DNA of 64,000 nucleotides, from contig OY986970.1 of assembly GCA_963920575.1 (NCBI GenBank), positions 20,095,274-20,159,273 on the forward strand. Direction: 5' to 3'. This DNA comes from Narthecium ossifragum (taxonomy: Eukaryota > Streptophyta > Magnoliopsida > Dioscoreales > Nartheciaceae). How positions within the stretch are numbered: position 1 is the first letter of the stretch; every line of letters begins with the position of its first letter. Below the pieces are notes generated by a model that ran no database searches, was not told the DNA's origin, and saw nothing but the letters and a program-made list of their open reading frames with translations. Positions 21,674 to 33,856 of this stretch are shown here, one piece after another. The position numbers and the translations under genes were made by a program.

Positions 21674-24051
21674 TGTCGCGCCCCGACCCGCGAAAGCCCA
21701 ACCGGGCCGGGCGACGTGAACCGGAACCTAACAAACGCGGAAGAAAAGCTGGCGAGGGTTCCCTCTAACCTATTGGTCTCCCTAACAATTCACCAAAAGC
21801 ACCCCTAAATTAAAGACAACATTAATTGGCAAAACCTCGAACCACAGATTAAAAACTCAAAGTGTTAATATACAAATCCTCGGAGAGGGGAAGATTCAAA
21901 TACAACATTACTCCCGTAGAAGACTATCTAAGATAGGGTAAAAGCATTAAACAATCACCACCTCTCAAAGTCCACCAGGCGTCGCCGCACCGTCGACCAA
22001 CTGCCCGGTAGGGGCCACAGAAGAAGAACTGACGCCTGCAACTGCAAAACGCAGCCCGGGTAGGTGTGAGCACTAAGCTCAGTAGGGATTTACACTACGC
22101 CACACAGAAGGAAGAGGGAAACGCAACAGTGTCGCCCTCAAGCCAGACTCGAGTGAGCTACAAGGGTCCCATTACCCTTCACCGGTGATCTCTAGGCATA
22201 TCCAACCATGGTCACCCCAACGGACTAGGCCCATCCTGGATACACCTAGTGTCGCAGGGTGCCAGCTGTGGTCACCCAACTCGGCCATGGGCCCACACTG
22301 ATCCCCTACTGACAGGAACGGACACTGCCCAAATAACAAGACCCGCCACCGGTGGCATCCTCAACACCTGACTTGAGACCGACACGACCTCTACAATCAT
22401 CAAGCAACCAGTGTACCAGTCATCTAAGCCTATCATCGAATTCGACTGGACACCACAATTCAAGCCGGGTCCAAACTACCCAACCCCGGTCCTAGGGCTA
22501 AGTCCGAGCTTCCAGCCTCGGGACGGCGACCCAAAGATCACCCACGCCCTAACCAATGCAACTAATGCACAAATCAACAATGCATGCTATGACATACACA
22601 GGTAAGAAGTAAAGCATGCAACAGTATGACAAACATCATATAAGTCAACCGGATCGCTGCAGCGGTACTACTGACCGCTGCCAGCCGATCCGCAGCCGGT
22701 CCCGGCTTTACGACGGTACCACGACCGTCAACCGCAGACTCCTGCAACGGGAAGCAACCCCGAAAACCACTGATGAACAGTAGAAATATAATATTATAAT
22801 GTGACATATAAAATTATATTTAAAACACCAAAAGTTCTCTACTAGAGGCTATTTGATCTGGTTGATCCGACGTCCAAACGACGTCGGATTCAAGATCCAA
22901 CTGAGCCACCAGTAGAGCTACATGTATGGATCAACATATCCAAAATTCATAATCATCAAACGGTTGGATTAACGGGAAAACACCAATCAAAACCGTTAAT
23001 CAAACTAACTTTCTAATTAATTGCTGCAACGCAGCCCTCCAGTGCGAAAATCATAACAATTCGAAGGAAATCTAAAAAATATGAAATCAGTTGGAATGGA
23101 AAGATAACGAAGAGATCTACAACTCTTATGTTTATCAAAACCCAAGATCATACACGTACAAGCCGAAAAACTCCCCGCAAGCCGGCTGTTCTTCAAGAAC
23201 AGCAGAAAACCGAAAAATCCGAGATTAATCATGCATAAATCCTACTCAAATCTCAACCAAATATCATGAAACTTATATCAGTAATTCTACTAAGCAAGAA
23301 AAAGCTAACAACACCAAGATCAACAAGATCAAACGGCTAGATCACGAGAAACCCATTAAAGAACACATGTAGGTAGAAGAACCCACCCAACAGCGCATTC
23401 CTCGGTTGATCCCTCGCAAACCCGTCACCAACACGACTCCAAACCATACCAAGGGTCTTCCTCTCGTCGCCACGAATCCAACAAGCTTTGGAACGCCAAA
23501 AACGGTGGCCGGAGGAGGGAGAACGGAAGAGAAGAAGCTCGCCGGCGGAAGAAGAGAAGAAACAGAGCACCGCGGGAAAGAAGAGAAAGAAGGAAGAAGA
23601 AGAGAAGAGAAGAGAAGGGAAGAAGGGGAAGGAAAGCCCGGGGGAAAGTCGGGAAAGCCGGAGGAAAGGGGAAGGAGGGGAGGGAAAGTCCTCCCCTTCG
23701 AGGGGAGGGAAAGTCCTCCCCTTCTGACAAGAGAGAGCGACGGCCGGCTGCCGTCCCCGCGAAAGAGAAAAAGCCACCGACTGATTGCTCATGAGTCCGA
23801 TCGATCGCTCTAAGGAGCGATCGATCGCTCCCGAGCCGTAAACAGCCCAAAGACCTTCTGCACTAAGCGATCGATCTCCAAAGCATGTCAGATCGATCTG
23901 GCTAGCAAGGCCAGATCGATCTCATTAGCAATCCAGATCGATCTCCTTCGCCTAGAAAGGCAAACTTGGGCTAAAACACAAACCCAAGCTCAGATCTTCC
24001 GATCTCGGGTTCACCTAGCCATTCTAAACAAACACTAACACATACAAGGTT
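21674..24051 (-). mobile_element. solo LTR of family LTR-A, main part (continues at 30542-30694)
   Basis: Read on the minus strand this is a Ty3/gypsy LTR ending GGGGCGCGACA. The plus-strand start TGTCGCGCCCCGACCC at 21674 is preceded by AAAAG (21669-21673). Its U3 start is missing here but is found at 30542-30694, followed by AAAAG (30695-30699). The simplest reading is a solo LTR with an AAAAG duplication that was later split by the element at 24052-30541. It carries the conserved hairpin pair (about 22651-22743) and a palindromic ATCGAT cassette (23798-23945). Confidence 0.82.
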
Positions 24052-26499
24052 TGTCGAGCCCCGACCCGCGAAAGCCCAACCGGGTCGGGCGACGCGAACC
24101 GGAACCTACAAAACGCGGAAAAAGAACGGCGAGGGTTCCCTCTAACCTATTGGTCTCCCTAACAGTTCACCAAAAGCACCCTCAATTAAAACAACATTAA
24201 TTAGCAAAACCTCGAACCTCAGATTTAAAACTCAAAGTGTTAAATATACATATCCTCGGAGAGGGGAAGATTCGAATACAACATTGCTCCCGTAGGAGAC
24301 TAGCTAACCAAAAGGGTAAAAGCAGTAAATATCGCCACCTCTCAAAAGCCACTAGGCGCCACCGCACCGCCAACCAACTGCCCGGTAGGGGCCACAGAGG
24401 AAGAACTGACGCCTGCACCTGCAAAACGCAGGCCGGGTAGGTGTGAGCACTAAGCTCAGTAGGGATCTACACTACGACACACAGAAGGAAGAGGGAAACG
24501 CAACAGTGTCGCCCTTAAGTAGGACCTGGGTGTATACAGGGGTCCCATAACCCCACCGCGTGTCCCTGAGGCCCAGGAGCAGCCATCAATAGCAGGAACA
24601 ACACTGGTGACACACAAGCTGAGTAGGCAACTTCACTACTCCCCGGGTCAGCACAGTGGGACACCGGCTACACCTCAGCATCCGACTCAAGGCCGACACG
24701 ACCTCTACAATCATCAAGCCACAAGTGCACCAGTCATCTAAGCCTATCATCGAAATCGACTGGGCATCACAATTCAAACCGGGTCCAAACAACCCAACCC
24801 CGGTCCTAGGGCTAAGTCCGAGCTTCCAGCCTCGGGACGGCGACCCAAAGATCACCAACGCCCTAACCAATGCAACTAATGCACAAGTCAACGATGCATG
24901 TTATGACATACACAAACAGGAGATAGGCTTGCAACAGTATGTCAAGGGTAGCATACAAGTTAATCGGATCGCTGCAGCGGTACTACCAACCGTTGCCAGC
25001 CGACCCGCAGCGAGTCCCGGCATTACGACGGTACCGCGACCGTCACCCGCGGACTCCTGCAACGGGAAGCAACCCCGAAAAAGATGATGAACAGTAAATA
25101 ATATAATGTTATATTCCGAAATATAATATTATATTCAAACACCCAAAACCTCTACTTAGGTGCTAATTGATCCCGTCGATCCGACGTCCAAACGACGTCG
25201 GATTCAAGATCCAACTTAGCCATCAGTAGGTGTATATACCAGGATCAACATATCCAAATTCATAATCATCCAACTGTTATATTAACGGGAAAACATTAAT
25301 CAAAACCCCCAAACATAGACCATTAAAACACCATCAGCTAGCTTTGGGATCGATCCGAACAATTTGGATCGATCTGAAAGCTTCATACCAGCTTACCAGT
25401 TAATTGCTGCAACGCAGTCCTTCAGCAAATAATTCATAACCAATCGTAGAAAAATCGAAAAAATACGAAATAAGATGGAATGGAAAGCTAACGATGAGAT
25501 CTACAACTCTTATGTTTATCACAAACCAAGATCATGTACGTGCCGGCCGGAAACTCACCGCAAGCCGGCTGTTCTTGAAGAACAGCAGAAAACAGAGAAT
25601 CCGAACTTAATCATGCATAAAACCTACTCAAATCTCAACCAAACATCATGAAACTCATATCAGAAATTCTACTAGGCATAAGGAATCCAACAAGACAAAG
25701 ATCAACAAGATCCAACGGCTACATCTAAAGAAAACCCAAGAACAACACAGTAGGTAGAAGAACCTACCCAACAGCGCTTTCCTCGGCTGATTCCCTGGGA
25801 GTTGATCACCAACAAGGTTCCAAACCACTTCAGGGATCTTCCTCTCGTTGTCACGGATCTAACGAGCCTTAGAACACCCAAAACGATGGTCGTCGGAGGG
25901 AGAACGGAAGAGGAGAAGGTGGCTGTCGGAAAAACAGGGGAAGAGCAACGTCGGGAGAGAAGAAAAGAGGAAGGAAGAAGAAGGAGGAAGGCAAGAAGAA
26001 AAGGAGGAAACGGGGGAGGGGACAGCCGGGAAAGAGGGGAGAAAGGTGAAGGAGGGGAGGGAAAGTCCTCCCCCTCTGACAGAGGAGAGCGACGGCCAAC
26101 GACCGTCCTCGCGAAAGAGAAGGAAACCACCGACTAGCTATAGTGTCTGGATCAATCCAACACCATGCTGGATCGATCCAAGACAAGGATGGATCGATCC
26201 AACACTAGTTGGGATCGATCCACAGGGTCAAAAACCCCCCGACTCGCTTACAAGTCCGATCGATCGCTCCTACGAGCGACCGATCTCTCGAGGGCCGCCA
26301 GCAGCCCAAAGACGGGCTGTTGCGCGCCCGAGCTGGGATCCTCCGATCCCGGGTCCACCTAGCCATTCTAAGCAAACACGAACACAGACAAGGTCAGTGT
26401 GTGTACACGCGGGTGTGAAACAAACCAACAAGGCACAATTTACTAAATTGCCCTTGTGGTCTACAACGAGCCACAAGGGTAGAGGGATAGGTCCTCACA
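24052..26499 (-). repeat. 3' LTR of the chromovirus (LTR-A)
   Basis: It runs from TGTCGAGCCCCGACCC to TAGGTCCTCACA on the plus strand, that is TGTGAGGA to GGGGCTCGACA in the transcribed direction. It contains the conserved hairpin pair (hairpin 2 at 24966-25006) and a cassette of four GGATCGATCC-type palindromes at about 26150-26225, shared with the 5' LTR at 30187-30262. Confidence 0.85.
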
Positions 26500-26572
26500 T
26501 CCTAATACCCTTAAAGGAAATCTCGTCCCGAGATTCGATAAGGGTAGGGCTCGGAACAACAAAACAGGTACA

Positions 26573-28048
26573 CTAGAAGACAGGACAAGAAGTACCTCGA
26601 GAAGGAAACAACTGCGGAAACTCCTGCCGCATGCGCGCCTCGCGCTCCCAAGTGATCTCCTCGGTGCCTCTGTGCCTCCACAGTACCTTGACCAAGGGAA
26701 TCGTCTTTCCCCGCAAGACCTGATCCCTCCGGTCAAGTACTCGAACCGGCTGCTCAACAAAGCTCGCGTCTGCCTCAAGCTCAATGTCATCCACCCTGAT
26801 GACATGAGACGGGTCTGGGTGATACTTCCTCAGCATCGACACATGGAAAGTCGGATGCACAACAGACATGTGCTGAGGAAGATCCAGGCGGTAAGCTACC
26901 TTGCCGACCCTCTCTAAGATCTCGAATGACCCGACGAACCTCGGCGCCAATTTACCACCTCTGCCAAACCTGACAGAACCTCTGTACGGCGATGCTCGCA
27001 AGAACACTCGGTCGCCGACTGCAAACTCCAACGGTCGTCGCCTCTGATCTACATAACTCTTCTGCCGGCCCTGAGCCGTCAGAAGCCTCTACCCGATCTG
27101 CACTAACCTCTCTGACGACCACCTGACGATGTTTGGACCGGTGAGTGAAGCCTCTCCAACCTCTGTCCAGCACACTGGGGAACGACACGGCCTACCGTAC
27201 AACGCCTCTAAAGGTGCTACTCCAAGACTAGACTAGTAGCTGTTGTTGTAGGCGAACTCCACCAAGAGAACGTGCTCCTCCCAGCTGCCTCCTGCTTCGA
27301 GGACACATGCTCTCAGCATGTCCTCCAAGATCTGGATAGTCCGCTCTGACTGTCCGTCTGTCTGTGGATGGAAAGCCGTACTGAAAGTCAGGAGTGTGCC
27401 AACTGCCTCCTGAAAGTCTCGCCAGAACCTGCTGGTGAACCTGGGGTCACGGTCTGACACGATAGAAACCGGAACTCTGTGTAGTCTGACCACCTCTTTG
27501 ACGTACAAGCTGCCTAACCTGTCCGTCGAGTCTGTCACCCGCATAGGCATGAAGTGCGCCGATTTGGTCAATCGATTAACGATGACCCAAATCGCGTCAT
27601 TCCCCCTAGGAGATCTCGGTAGCCCGGTCATGAAGTCCATCGTGATGTGCTCCCACTTCCACTCAGCTAGTGGAAGCAGCTGAAGTAACCCCGGAGTCCG
27701 CTGGTGCTCTGCCTTGACCTTCTGACAGGTAAGGCAGCGCGATACGAACTCCGTCACTGCCCTCTTCATCCTGTGCCACCAGAACTGACGCCGAAGATCC
27801 TGGTACATCTTGGTGCCGCCGGGATGAACTGCAAAATGAGAGTGGTGGAACTCTCGCAGGATGTCGTCTCGAAGAACTGAATCTGCTGGAACTGCTACTC
27901 TGCCTCGGAACCGTAGCCCTCCGTCTGGCGATACTGTCCAGTTTCCGTCTGCGCCCTCCGTACCCGCTGCTGTGCGTAGCTCCTCGAGCTCTGGGTCACT
28001 GTGCTGTGCCTCCAACACTATGGCTAGAACGGCTGGCATACTCTGCAC
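26573..28048 (-). pseudogene. chromovirus integrase, disabled by stop codons
   Basis: Same frame over two open stretches, 28048-27233 and 27031-26573, separated by about 67 codons that contain two in-frame TAG stops (27233 region and about 27093), each at a position where family members have CAG. Counting from 28048, the HHCC zinc-binding region spans residues 68-109 (HHSHFAVH ... CLTC). Catalytic residues are D138 (TMDFM), D199 (SDRDPRF) and E235 (GQSERT). The second stretch is the C-terminal domain, including HPTFHVSMLRKY and a chromodomain-like tail that in this clade binds chromatin. A frameshift near 28045 separates it from RNase H. Confidence 0.88.
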
Positions 28049-30116
28049 TGCGTAGAGAAAACTGCTGGATCCCCGATCCTCGAACTCGAGCCCAAACTGG
28101 ATGGAGCTCTAGAGCCTGCCACTGCCGCGCTGACAACCCTGCAACCGCTGCTCTGGTGTCTCTCACCTGTCTGCTCAGCGCGTCTGCTACGACGTTTGCC
28201 TTACCAGGATGGTAATGCAACTCGAAGTCGTAGTCCTCCAGTAGCTCCATCCAGCGTCGCTGCCTCAGGTTGAGGTCACGTTGGCTGAAAACGTGCCTCA
28301 AACTCTTATGGTCCGAGAAGACTGAGAACTTCTCACCATAGAGATAATGCCGCCAGGTCTTCAGGGCGAAGACCACCGCTGCTAGCTCCAAGTCGTGGGT
28401 CGGGTAGTTCCTCTCATGGTTCTTCAGCTGACGAGAACCATAGGAAACTACGTGCCCCTCCTGCATGAGGACACACCCCAAACCCTCACTGCTAGCGTCA
28501 CAGTAAACACTGTAACCAACACCTCGCTCGGGGACGATCAGCACCGGCGCACTGGTCAACCTGGTCCTCAGCTCCACGAAGGCTCGCTCACAAGCATCAT
28601 CCCACACGAACGGGACGGCCTTCTGTGTCAGTCTGGTCAACGGTCCGGCAACTCTGGAGAAGTCCCGCACGAACCGCCTGTAGTAACCCGCCAGGCCTAA
28701 GAAGCTACGGACCTCGAACACTGTCCTCGGTCTCTGCCACTGTACCACTGCCTCGACCTTGGCCGGGTCAACTGAGATCCCTGCTGCCGACACCACGTGT
28801 CCAAGGAATCCCACCTGTGCAAGCCAGAACTCGCACTTGGAAGCCTTGGCATAAAGCCGATGCTCCCTAAGTAGCTGCAACACTGTCGCCAAGTGCCGCT
28901 CGTGCTCCGCCTCTGACCGGGAGTAGATAAGGATGTCGTCGACGAACACCACCACGAACTCGTCTAGGAAAGGCTGGAAGATCCTCTGCATGAGATCCAT
29001 GAACGCTGCTAGTGCGTTCGTCAGCCCAAACGGCATCACCACGAACTCGTACAGGCCGTACCGAGTCCGAAAAGCCGTCTTCGGGATGTCGCAATCCCGA
29101 ACCCTCAACTGGTGGTAGCCGGTGCGGAGGTCGATCTTCGAGAACACTGAAGATCCTCTCAACTGGTCAAACAGGTCGTCGATCCTCGGCATCGGATACC
29201 GATTCTTCACCGTCACCCTGTTGAGCCGCCTGTAGTCTATGCAAAGTCGAAGGGTACCGTCCTTCTTCTTTGCGAACAACACTGGCTCCCCCCAGGGAGA
29301 CATGCTGGGACGGATGAAACCTCTGCTGGTAAGCTCATCTAGCTGAGTCCTCAACTCACTCTGCTCTGCTGGTGCCATCCTGAAAGCTGGGAGAGAGATC
29401 GATGCGGTACCCTGTACCAGGTCGATCTCAAAATCGACCTCTCTGGGCTGTGGAAGCCCTGGCAACACCTCGGGAAACACGTCGGTGTAGTCGCACACGA
29501 TCCTAGGGAAACTGCTCTGCTGCACTCCCTCTGACCCAAACAGGGATAGGCTGGCCAGCAAGGCTGAAAGCTCACTGCCATGCCTCCCCACACCACAAGC
29601 TAAGGAATCGGCTGAAAACCGATCCCCCAACAACACAAACTGTGTCCCGTCGGGTGTCCAAGTGACCACCCTCCGGCGACCACAGTCGATGATAGCTCGG
29701 TATGCTGCTAACCAGTCCATACCGAGTATCACTTCGAAGCCTGTCATGTCTAGCACCCGCAGGTCTAGACAGACACGGAGGTCTCCAACCTCCAAAGAAC
29801 AAGATCGGCAGACCCGGTCTACCCTGACTGTGCCGCCGATCGGTGAATCTACAGACTGTGCCACCTCTAGCCAACTCGTCTCTAATCCTAGCGATGCCAC
29901 ACACATGCTAGCAATATAGGAATGAGACGCCCCAGAGTCTATCAGCACATCTACTAAAGAACTAGAAAGCTGAAAGATATCTCTGAGGACGGTTGGCTCT
30001 GCCGCTGCCTGCTGATACTGCTGCGGCTGCTGGTACTGCAACGGCTGCTGGTACGGCTGGTAAAGATGAACGGTGTCCGACTGCTCGCGCCCCGGAAGAG
30101 CAAACACGCGCCCCCG
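28040..30116 (-). pseudogene. chromovirus protease, reverse transcriptase and RNase H
   Basis: One long frame opens in the 5' LTR at 30227. Its first 37-39 codons are LTR sequence and the rest is pol. Numbering from 30227: aspartic protease DSGASHSYI at D97; RT with D366 ([12 protein letters not shown]) and FVDD at 428-431; RNase H with D577 (YCDAS), E614 (HDLELA), D639 (FSDHKS) and D682. One change stands out: NALAAFM at 404-410, where the family has NAPAAFM. Gag and the zinc knuckle are absent. The protein would need a frameshift to reach integrase. Catalytic residues are intact, so decay is recent. Confidence 0.9.
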
Positions 30117-30541
30117 CTGACCGAGGAGAGCGACGGCCAACGGCCATCCTCGCGAAAGAGAAGGAAACCACCGACTAGCTACAGTGTCTGGATCGATCCA
30201 ACACCATGCTGGATCGATCCAAGACAAGGATGGATCGATCCAACACTAGTTGGGATCGATCCACAGGGTCAAAAACCCCCCGACTCGCTCACGAGTCCGA
30301 TCGATCGCTCCTACGAGCGACCGATCGCTCAAGGGCCGCCAGCAGCCCAAAGACGGGCTGTTGCGCGCCCGAGCTGGGATTTTTCCAATCCCGGGTCCAC
30401 CTAGCCATTCTAAGCAAACACGAACACAAACAAGGTCAGTGTGTGCACACGCGGGTGTGAAACAAACCAACAAGACGCAATTTACCAAATTGCCCTTGCG
30501 GTCTACAACGAGCCACAAGGGTAGAGGGACAGGTCCTCACA
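30117..30541 (-). repeat. truncated 5' LTR of the chromovirus
   Basis: Only the first 425 bases (U3 side) of the LTR remain, ending at CCTCACA on the plus strand. The inner break at about 30117, near CCGAGGAGAGCGACGG, joins LTR directly to the protease region in frame. It matches 26070-26499 at nearly all positions. Confidence 0.82.
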
Positions 30542-30694
30542 AGGTCAGTGTGTGCACACGCGGGTGTGAAACAAACCAACAAGGCGCAATTTACCAAATT
30601 GCCCTTGTGGTCCAAGAAACAATGCGATCCACCGGATCGCGCGCTCGACGCGAAAAAAACGGTCGACCCAGGAGTAGGGGGACGGGTCCTCACA
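30542..30694 (-). mobile_element. U3 end of the solo LTR split by the chromovirus
   Basis: Starts AGGTCAGTGTGTGCAC and ends GGACGGGTCCTCACA, then AAAAG (30695-30699). It completes the LTR whose other part is 21674-24051. It contains an extra CGATCC...GGATCGCGCG segment that is absent from the 30433-30541 copy but present in the LTR at 59349-61818. Confidence 0.8.
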
Positions 30695-31102
30695 AAAAGC
30701 CTAGTTATTATCATCACCAATTCACTACAAAAAAAAAGTGTAATCTTATCAATTTATATACTACAGCTAATGACTATTATAAGCAAACCAAAGAAGATCC
30801 CTCAAGTAGTTGTTATTAGCATAAAACCCTTTGCTTGGTAACCCTCTGCTATGTCAACTTGAGAGATTTTCAAAAACTCACTATCAATGGGTGGATTTTT
30901 AAATAAGAGCAAAAATAAAACCAAAAAAACATAAGTGGTTCCTCCGATCAGCAATTTAAGTGATCAAATGTATTTTCCCGCTAACAGATTGTTCGCGCAG
31001 GATTTTGTGTGATAATCGATCAGCAAACAACCCCTTTAAAATGTCGGGGATTGTAACATGTTCCAACTCTTTTAAACTCTGTTTGAACATAGGTGTAAAT
31101 GA

Positions 31103-31442
31103 TGTTGGAATCTTTAATTGAATTAGTAGAAGAAACGAGTAAAATAATGAGCTAAGATATGACGAATTAAACTACTTCCAATGCATGGATTAAGTATATT
31201 AATAAAAGACATATGAGCATATGCGGATCCAATGGAGATGGCTCTGTTATTCAATAACAAGGAAGTTACAAGAGTGAAAAAGAATGAATATGAAGCATTA
31301 CATGATAACAATCACATAAGTAAACAATAGTCCAGTTTGGCTTCAAATGTCGTCAAATCTTTCTCCTTTGCTTTCATCTTATTTATAACCTCTATAGTGT
31401 AGCTGCTCCAAAACCATCGGAACTATTCTAACTCCATGAAAC
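31103..31442 (+). repeat. dispersed repeat, copy 1 (possible Copia LTR, left part)
   Basis: A segment starting TGTTGGAATCTTTAATTG and containing CAATGCATGGATTAAG recurs at 53640-53869. The remainder of the repeat resumes after the CACTA element at about 34930 and, in copy 2, after the solo LTR at 54733. The TGTTGGAATC start is LTR-like but I could not confirm both ends. Confidence 0.55.
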
Positions 31443-32224
31443 CATTACAAGAAAAAGGGGCTTATGTGACAATGATTCAATGACAATGGATAAATTCATC
31501 ACTAAAAATAGGTATTTAGTGATTATTACAATCTGTGTCACATATAGTCGGTTCTCGTCTAATTATTTGTGACAAATAATTAGAATTGTCACACATTACT
31601 TATCATTTAGTGTCGAGTTTTATTTTGTGTCACTGAAATTGAAGATAACAATTTCGGTAAATTATTTGTTTTCGTTCTTGACCAGAAGAAATTAGCAGTC
31701 ACTAAAAGCTTGAGTTGTCACTAAAAATGTTTAGTGATAATAGAGTACAGTTGTCACTAATGGTTACCATCATTTTCTCTCTTCTATAACAGATCTCACC
31801 CGTCTACACACATTTTCTTCTCCATTTTCAAAATCATCGCTCCTCTCAACAAATCATATACTTCAAAAGAAGGTAAAAACAAAGCTAAGATCCAATTGGA
31901 CTTTGATTAAATTTGATTCTTACTTTTACTCAAATCTAACCCTAAATCAGGTTGGACTCTAATTAAAATTAGGGCTTAAATACCATTTTGGTCCCTGTAG
32001 TTTCCTGAAAATGTTTATGTGATCCCTATAGTTCTAATTTGACCAACTTGATCCCTATAGTTTCTAATTTTTTCCAATGTGGGCCTCGTCCTCGCCTGCC
32101 GTTAGAAATCTAACGGTGCGGTTGTCACGTGAGGTCACGTGACAACTCCCGTGGCGTTAGATTCCTTTGATTTTTGTTATCCACTTAATTATAGGCGTAA
32201 TTAAGATATAATCACATTGTAATA

Positions 32225-32680
32225 ACAGAGATTAGGGTAGATAGCGATGGTGAGGCCGGAGCTCTCACTGCTGGAAACGACCGATTCACCGCCAGCTGCG
32301 GCGGTAGCACCGGGGTTCTTCTCCGACGGAGGCGCCACTTCGACGGGCGCTTGGACGTAGCAGCTCGACAGCGACACGGCATGGTGCTTGACTCCCATGT
32401 TGGTGGAACCGTGTGGAGGGATGCGACCCGGGGCGATGGTGGTGTCGCCCACTCGCGTGCTCCCGTAGGTGATGGTGGTGTCGCCGCCGTCGTGTTCGAA
32501 GGCGGCGGGGTTGGGGTTGTAGACGAGGAGGTCGAGGTCATTGTGATGTCGAGCGAGATGCGGAGGATGGGGAGGGAGACGCTGGGGGACACGCCGGTGA
32601 GCCGGGCAGAGACGAGGGTGGTGGTGGGGTCCTTGGGGCAGAGCACGGGAGGATTTATTGGATGGGAGCTTGGCACCACG
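32225..32680 (-). pseudogene. captured LEA_2 (NHL/HIN1-like) gene fragment
   Basis: On the minus strand, CPKDPTTTLVSARLTGVSP and LPILRISLDIT are followed, after a frameshift near 32540, by DLLVYNPNPAAFEHDGGDT, ITYGSTRVGDTTIAPG and IPPHGST. This is the extracellular LEA_2 domain pattern (RPKDPT ... NPN ... YxGxxVG ... PxG) of plant NHL/YLS9-type proteins linked to stress and defence. The frameshift and the missing C-terminus make it non-functional. Confidence 0.72.
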
Positions 32681-32849
32681 TTAGACGGTGCCACCCTGCA
32701 TCCTGTCATCCTTCTCCCCAAAACCAAGCTGCCCTGCCCAAAAAAAGCATTGAAGTGGCCAAGCTTCCATAATCACTTCCATCATCACCGTCGGCTATTG
32801 CCGACTGCCACAGCCACCAACCACCAGCCAAATCTATCTATACAACCTC

Positions 32850-33125
32850 CTTACGATCATCTCCATTACTTATTAGGAACCCTTTGTCCTCTTTGGCAAT
32901 CCCAGCCATCTCAATCGTCGTCAACTTCTTGCCCCTCAAGGCCTCCACATCCCAGTCGGTCCTCACGAGCACCACCAACCAGCACTGACACCACGCAAGC
33001 CACTTGCACCAACAGCAACCCATACCATAGCCCGTTGAACCCCACTCTCGGGCTGAAAGCAAGCCCCACCGCGACCGGCGTGCCTGCCAAGTAAAACGAG
33101 AGAAGATTAATCCTGACGCCGATGG
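32850..33125 (-). pseudogene. captured MATE/DTX efflux transporter C-terminal fragment
   Basis: The minus strand reads [19 protein letters not shown], then [17 protein letters not shown] and, after a one-frame shift near 32960, [15 protein letters not shown]. This matches the penultimate and last helices and the cytosolic tail of plant MATE (DETOXIFICATION) transporters ('INLxxFYxxGxPxA ... GLWxGLLxAQ ... TDWxxEAxRA'). Only the last exon-like part is present. It lies upstream of the LEA_2 piece in the same direction within the MULE. Confidence 0.75.
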
Positions 33126-33856
33126 GCAACGAGTGGTGGTGGAGGTGGAGCCGTAGAGTTATGGGGGAGGGTGTGAGAGAGAAGGGTGTTGGATGGGTAT
33201 GTTTGCATTGAATGATTTCCATGGGTTATGGTCGTTCGACAGATCGAGGAAGAAGAACAGAGAGAGAGGATGAAGTAAAGGAGAGAGGGAGTGGAGCCGG
33301 TCAAATAAGGTCTAGAGCTGGTCAAATACAGTTTGACTCCACGTGGCAACGTTGACCAACGGCATCGTTGGGTCAACTAACGGTAGGCGAGGGTGAGGCC
33401 CACATTGGGGACCAAAAAAGTATTTAAGCCTAAAATTAGATTCCACAAATGCATCCTATAAGTAAAAAATGTCAACGAACATACATGTAGCGAATATATA
33501 TGAGTACAATTATATTGAAATTAAAATTAAATCATGCCAACATAGCAAAACTATTAGGTGTAGTATAATAATATATGTTTAAAGCCCTAAATTCTCAGCC
33601 AATTATAGGAAATAGTATTGTATGTTTCCAATCTTATTCTAACCCATTTACTCACAAGTCACACCAAGTCTAGATTTATTTGTACTACAATAAAAATTAG
33701 AGTTGGACTTAGACAACTTATCATAACTTATCATAAAGAATCAATGTAACAAACTCACACGTCTTCCCTAGGTTCTCGCAAAACTTTCCAGCTTTCTCAC
33801 GCATTCTCAAGCCATCTAGGGTTTGGTGTTCTTGCTTCCGAATTTTCTCTTTCCCA

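Larger units (their letters stand above)
24052..30541 (-). mobile_element. Tekay-like Ty3/gypsy chromovirus, gag-deleted, nested in an older LTR
   Basis: The 3' LTR is 24052-26499 (2448 bp). The internal part is 26500 to about 30116 and a truncated 5' LTR is about 30117-30541. Target duplication is AGGTT on the left and AGGTC on the right, one base different. The polypurine-like tract before the 3' LTR reads TTTAAGGGTATTAGGA on the minus strand. The domain order PR-RT-RNaseH-IN plus an IN C-terminus ending in a chromodomain-like LVKVLWRHRG-EEITWERE motif places it with Tekay/Del chromoviruses. Gag and most of the 5' LTR are deleted. The two LTRs are nearly identical where they overlap, so insertion was recent. 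Confidence 0.88.
31973..33430 (-). mobile_element. Pack-MULE carrying MATE and LEA_2 gene fragments
   Basis: A perfect 9-bp duplication TAAAATTAG (31964-31972 and 33431-33439) flanks a 1458-bp element whose ends are inverted: GGCTTAAATACC on the left and GGCTTAAATACT read inward from the right. Both continue TTTTGGTCCC and then, after an 80-base insertion in the left arm (or deletion in the right), AATGTGGGCCTC. The 9-bp duplication and GG-start TIR are Mutator hallmarks. The interior carries two gene fragments on the minus strand. No transposase. Confidence 0.9.

Noticed and set aside
23337..23850. Overlapping plus and minus frames of 130-150 codons
   Set aside because: They lie in the purine-rich tract of LTR-A, recur in other LTR copies with disrupted frames, and are not genes.
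32351..33094. 247-codon plus-strand frame
   Set aside because: It is antisense to the captured LEA_2 and MATE fragments, whose minus-strand reading matches known families.
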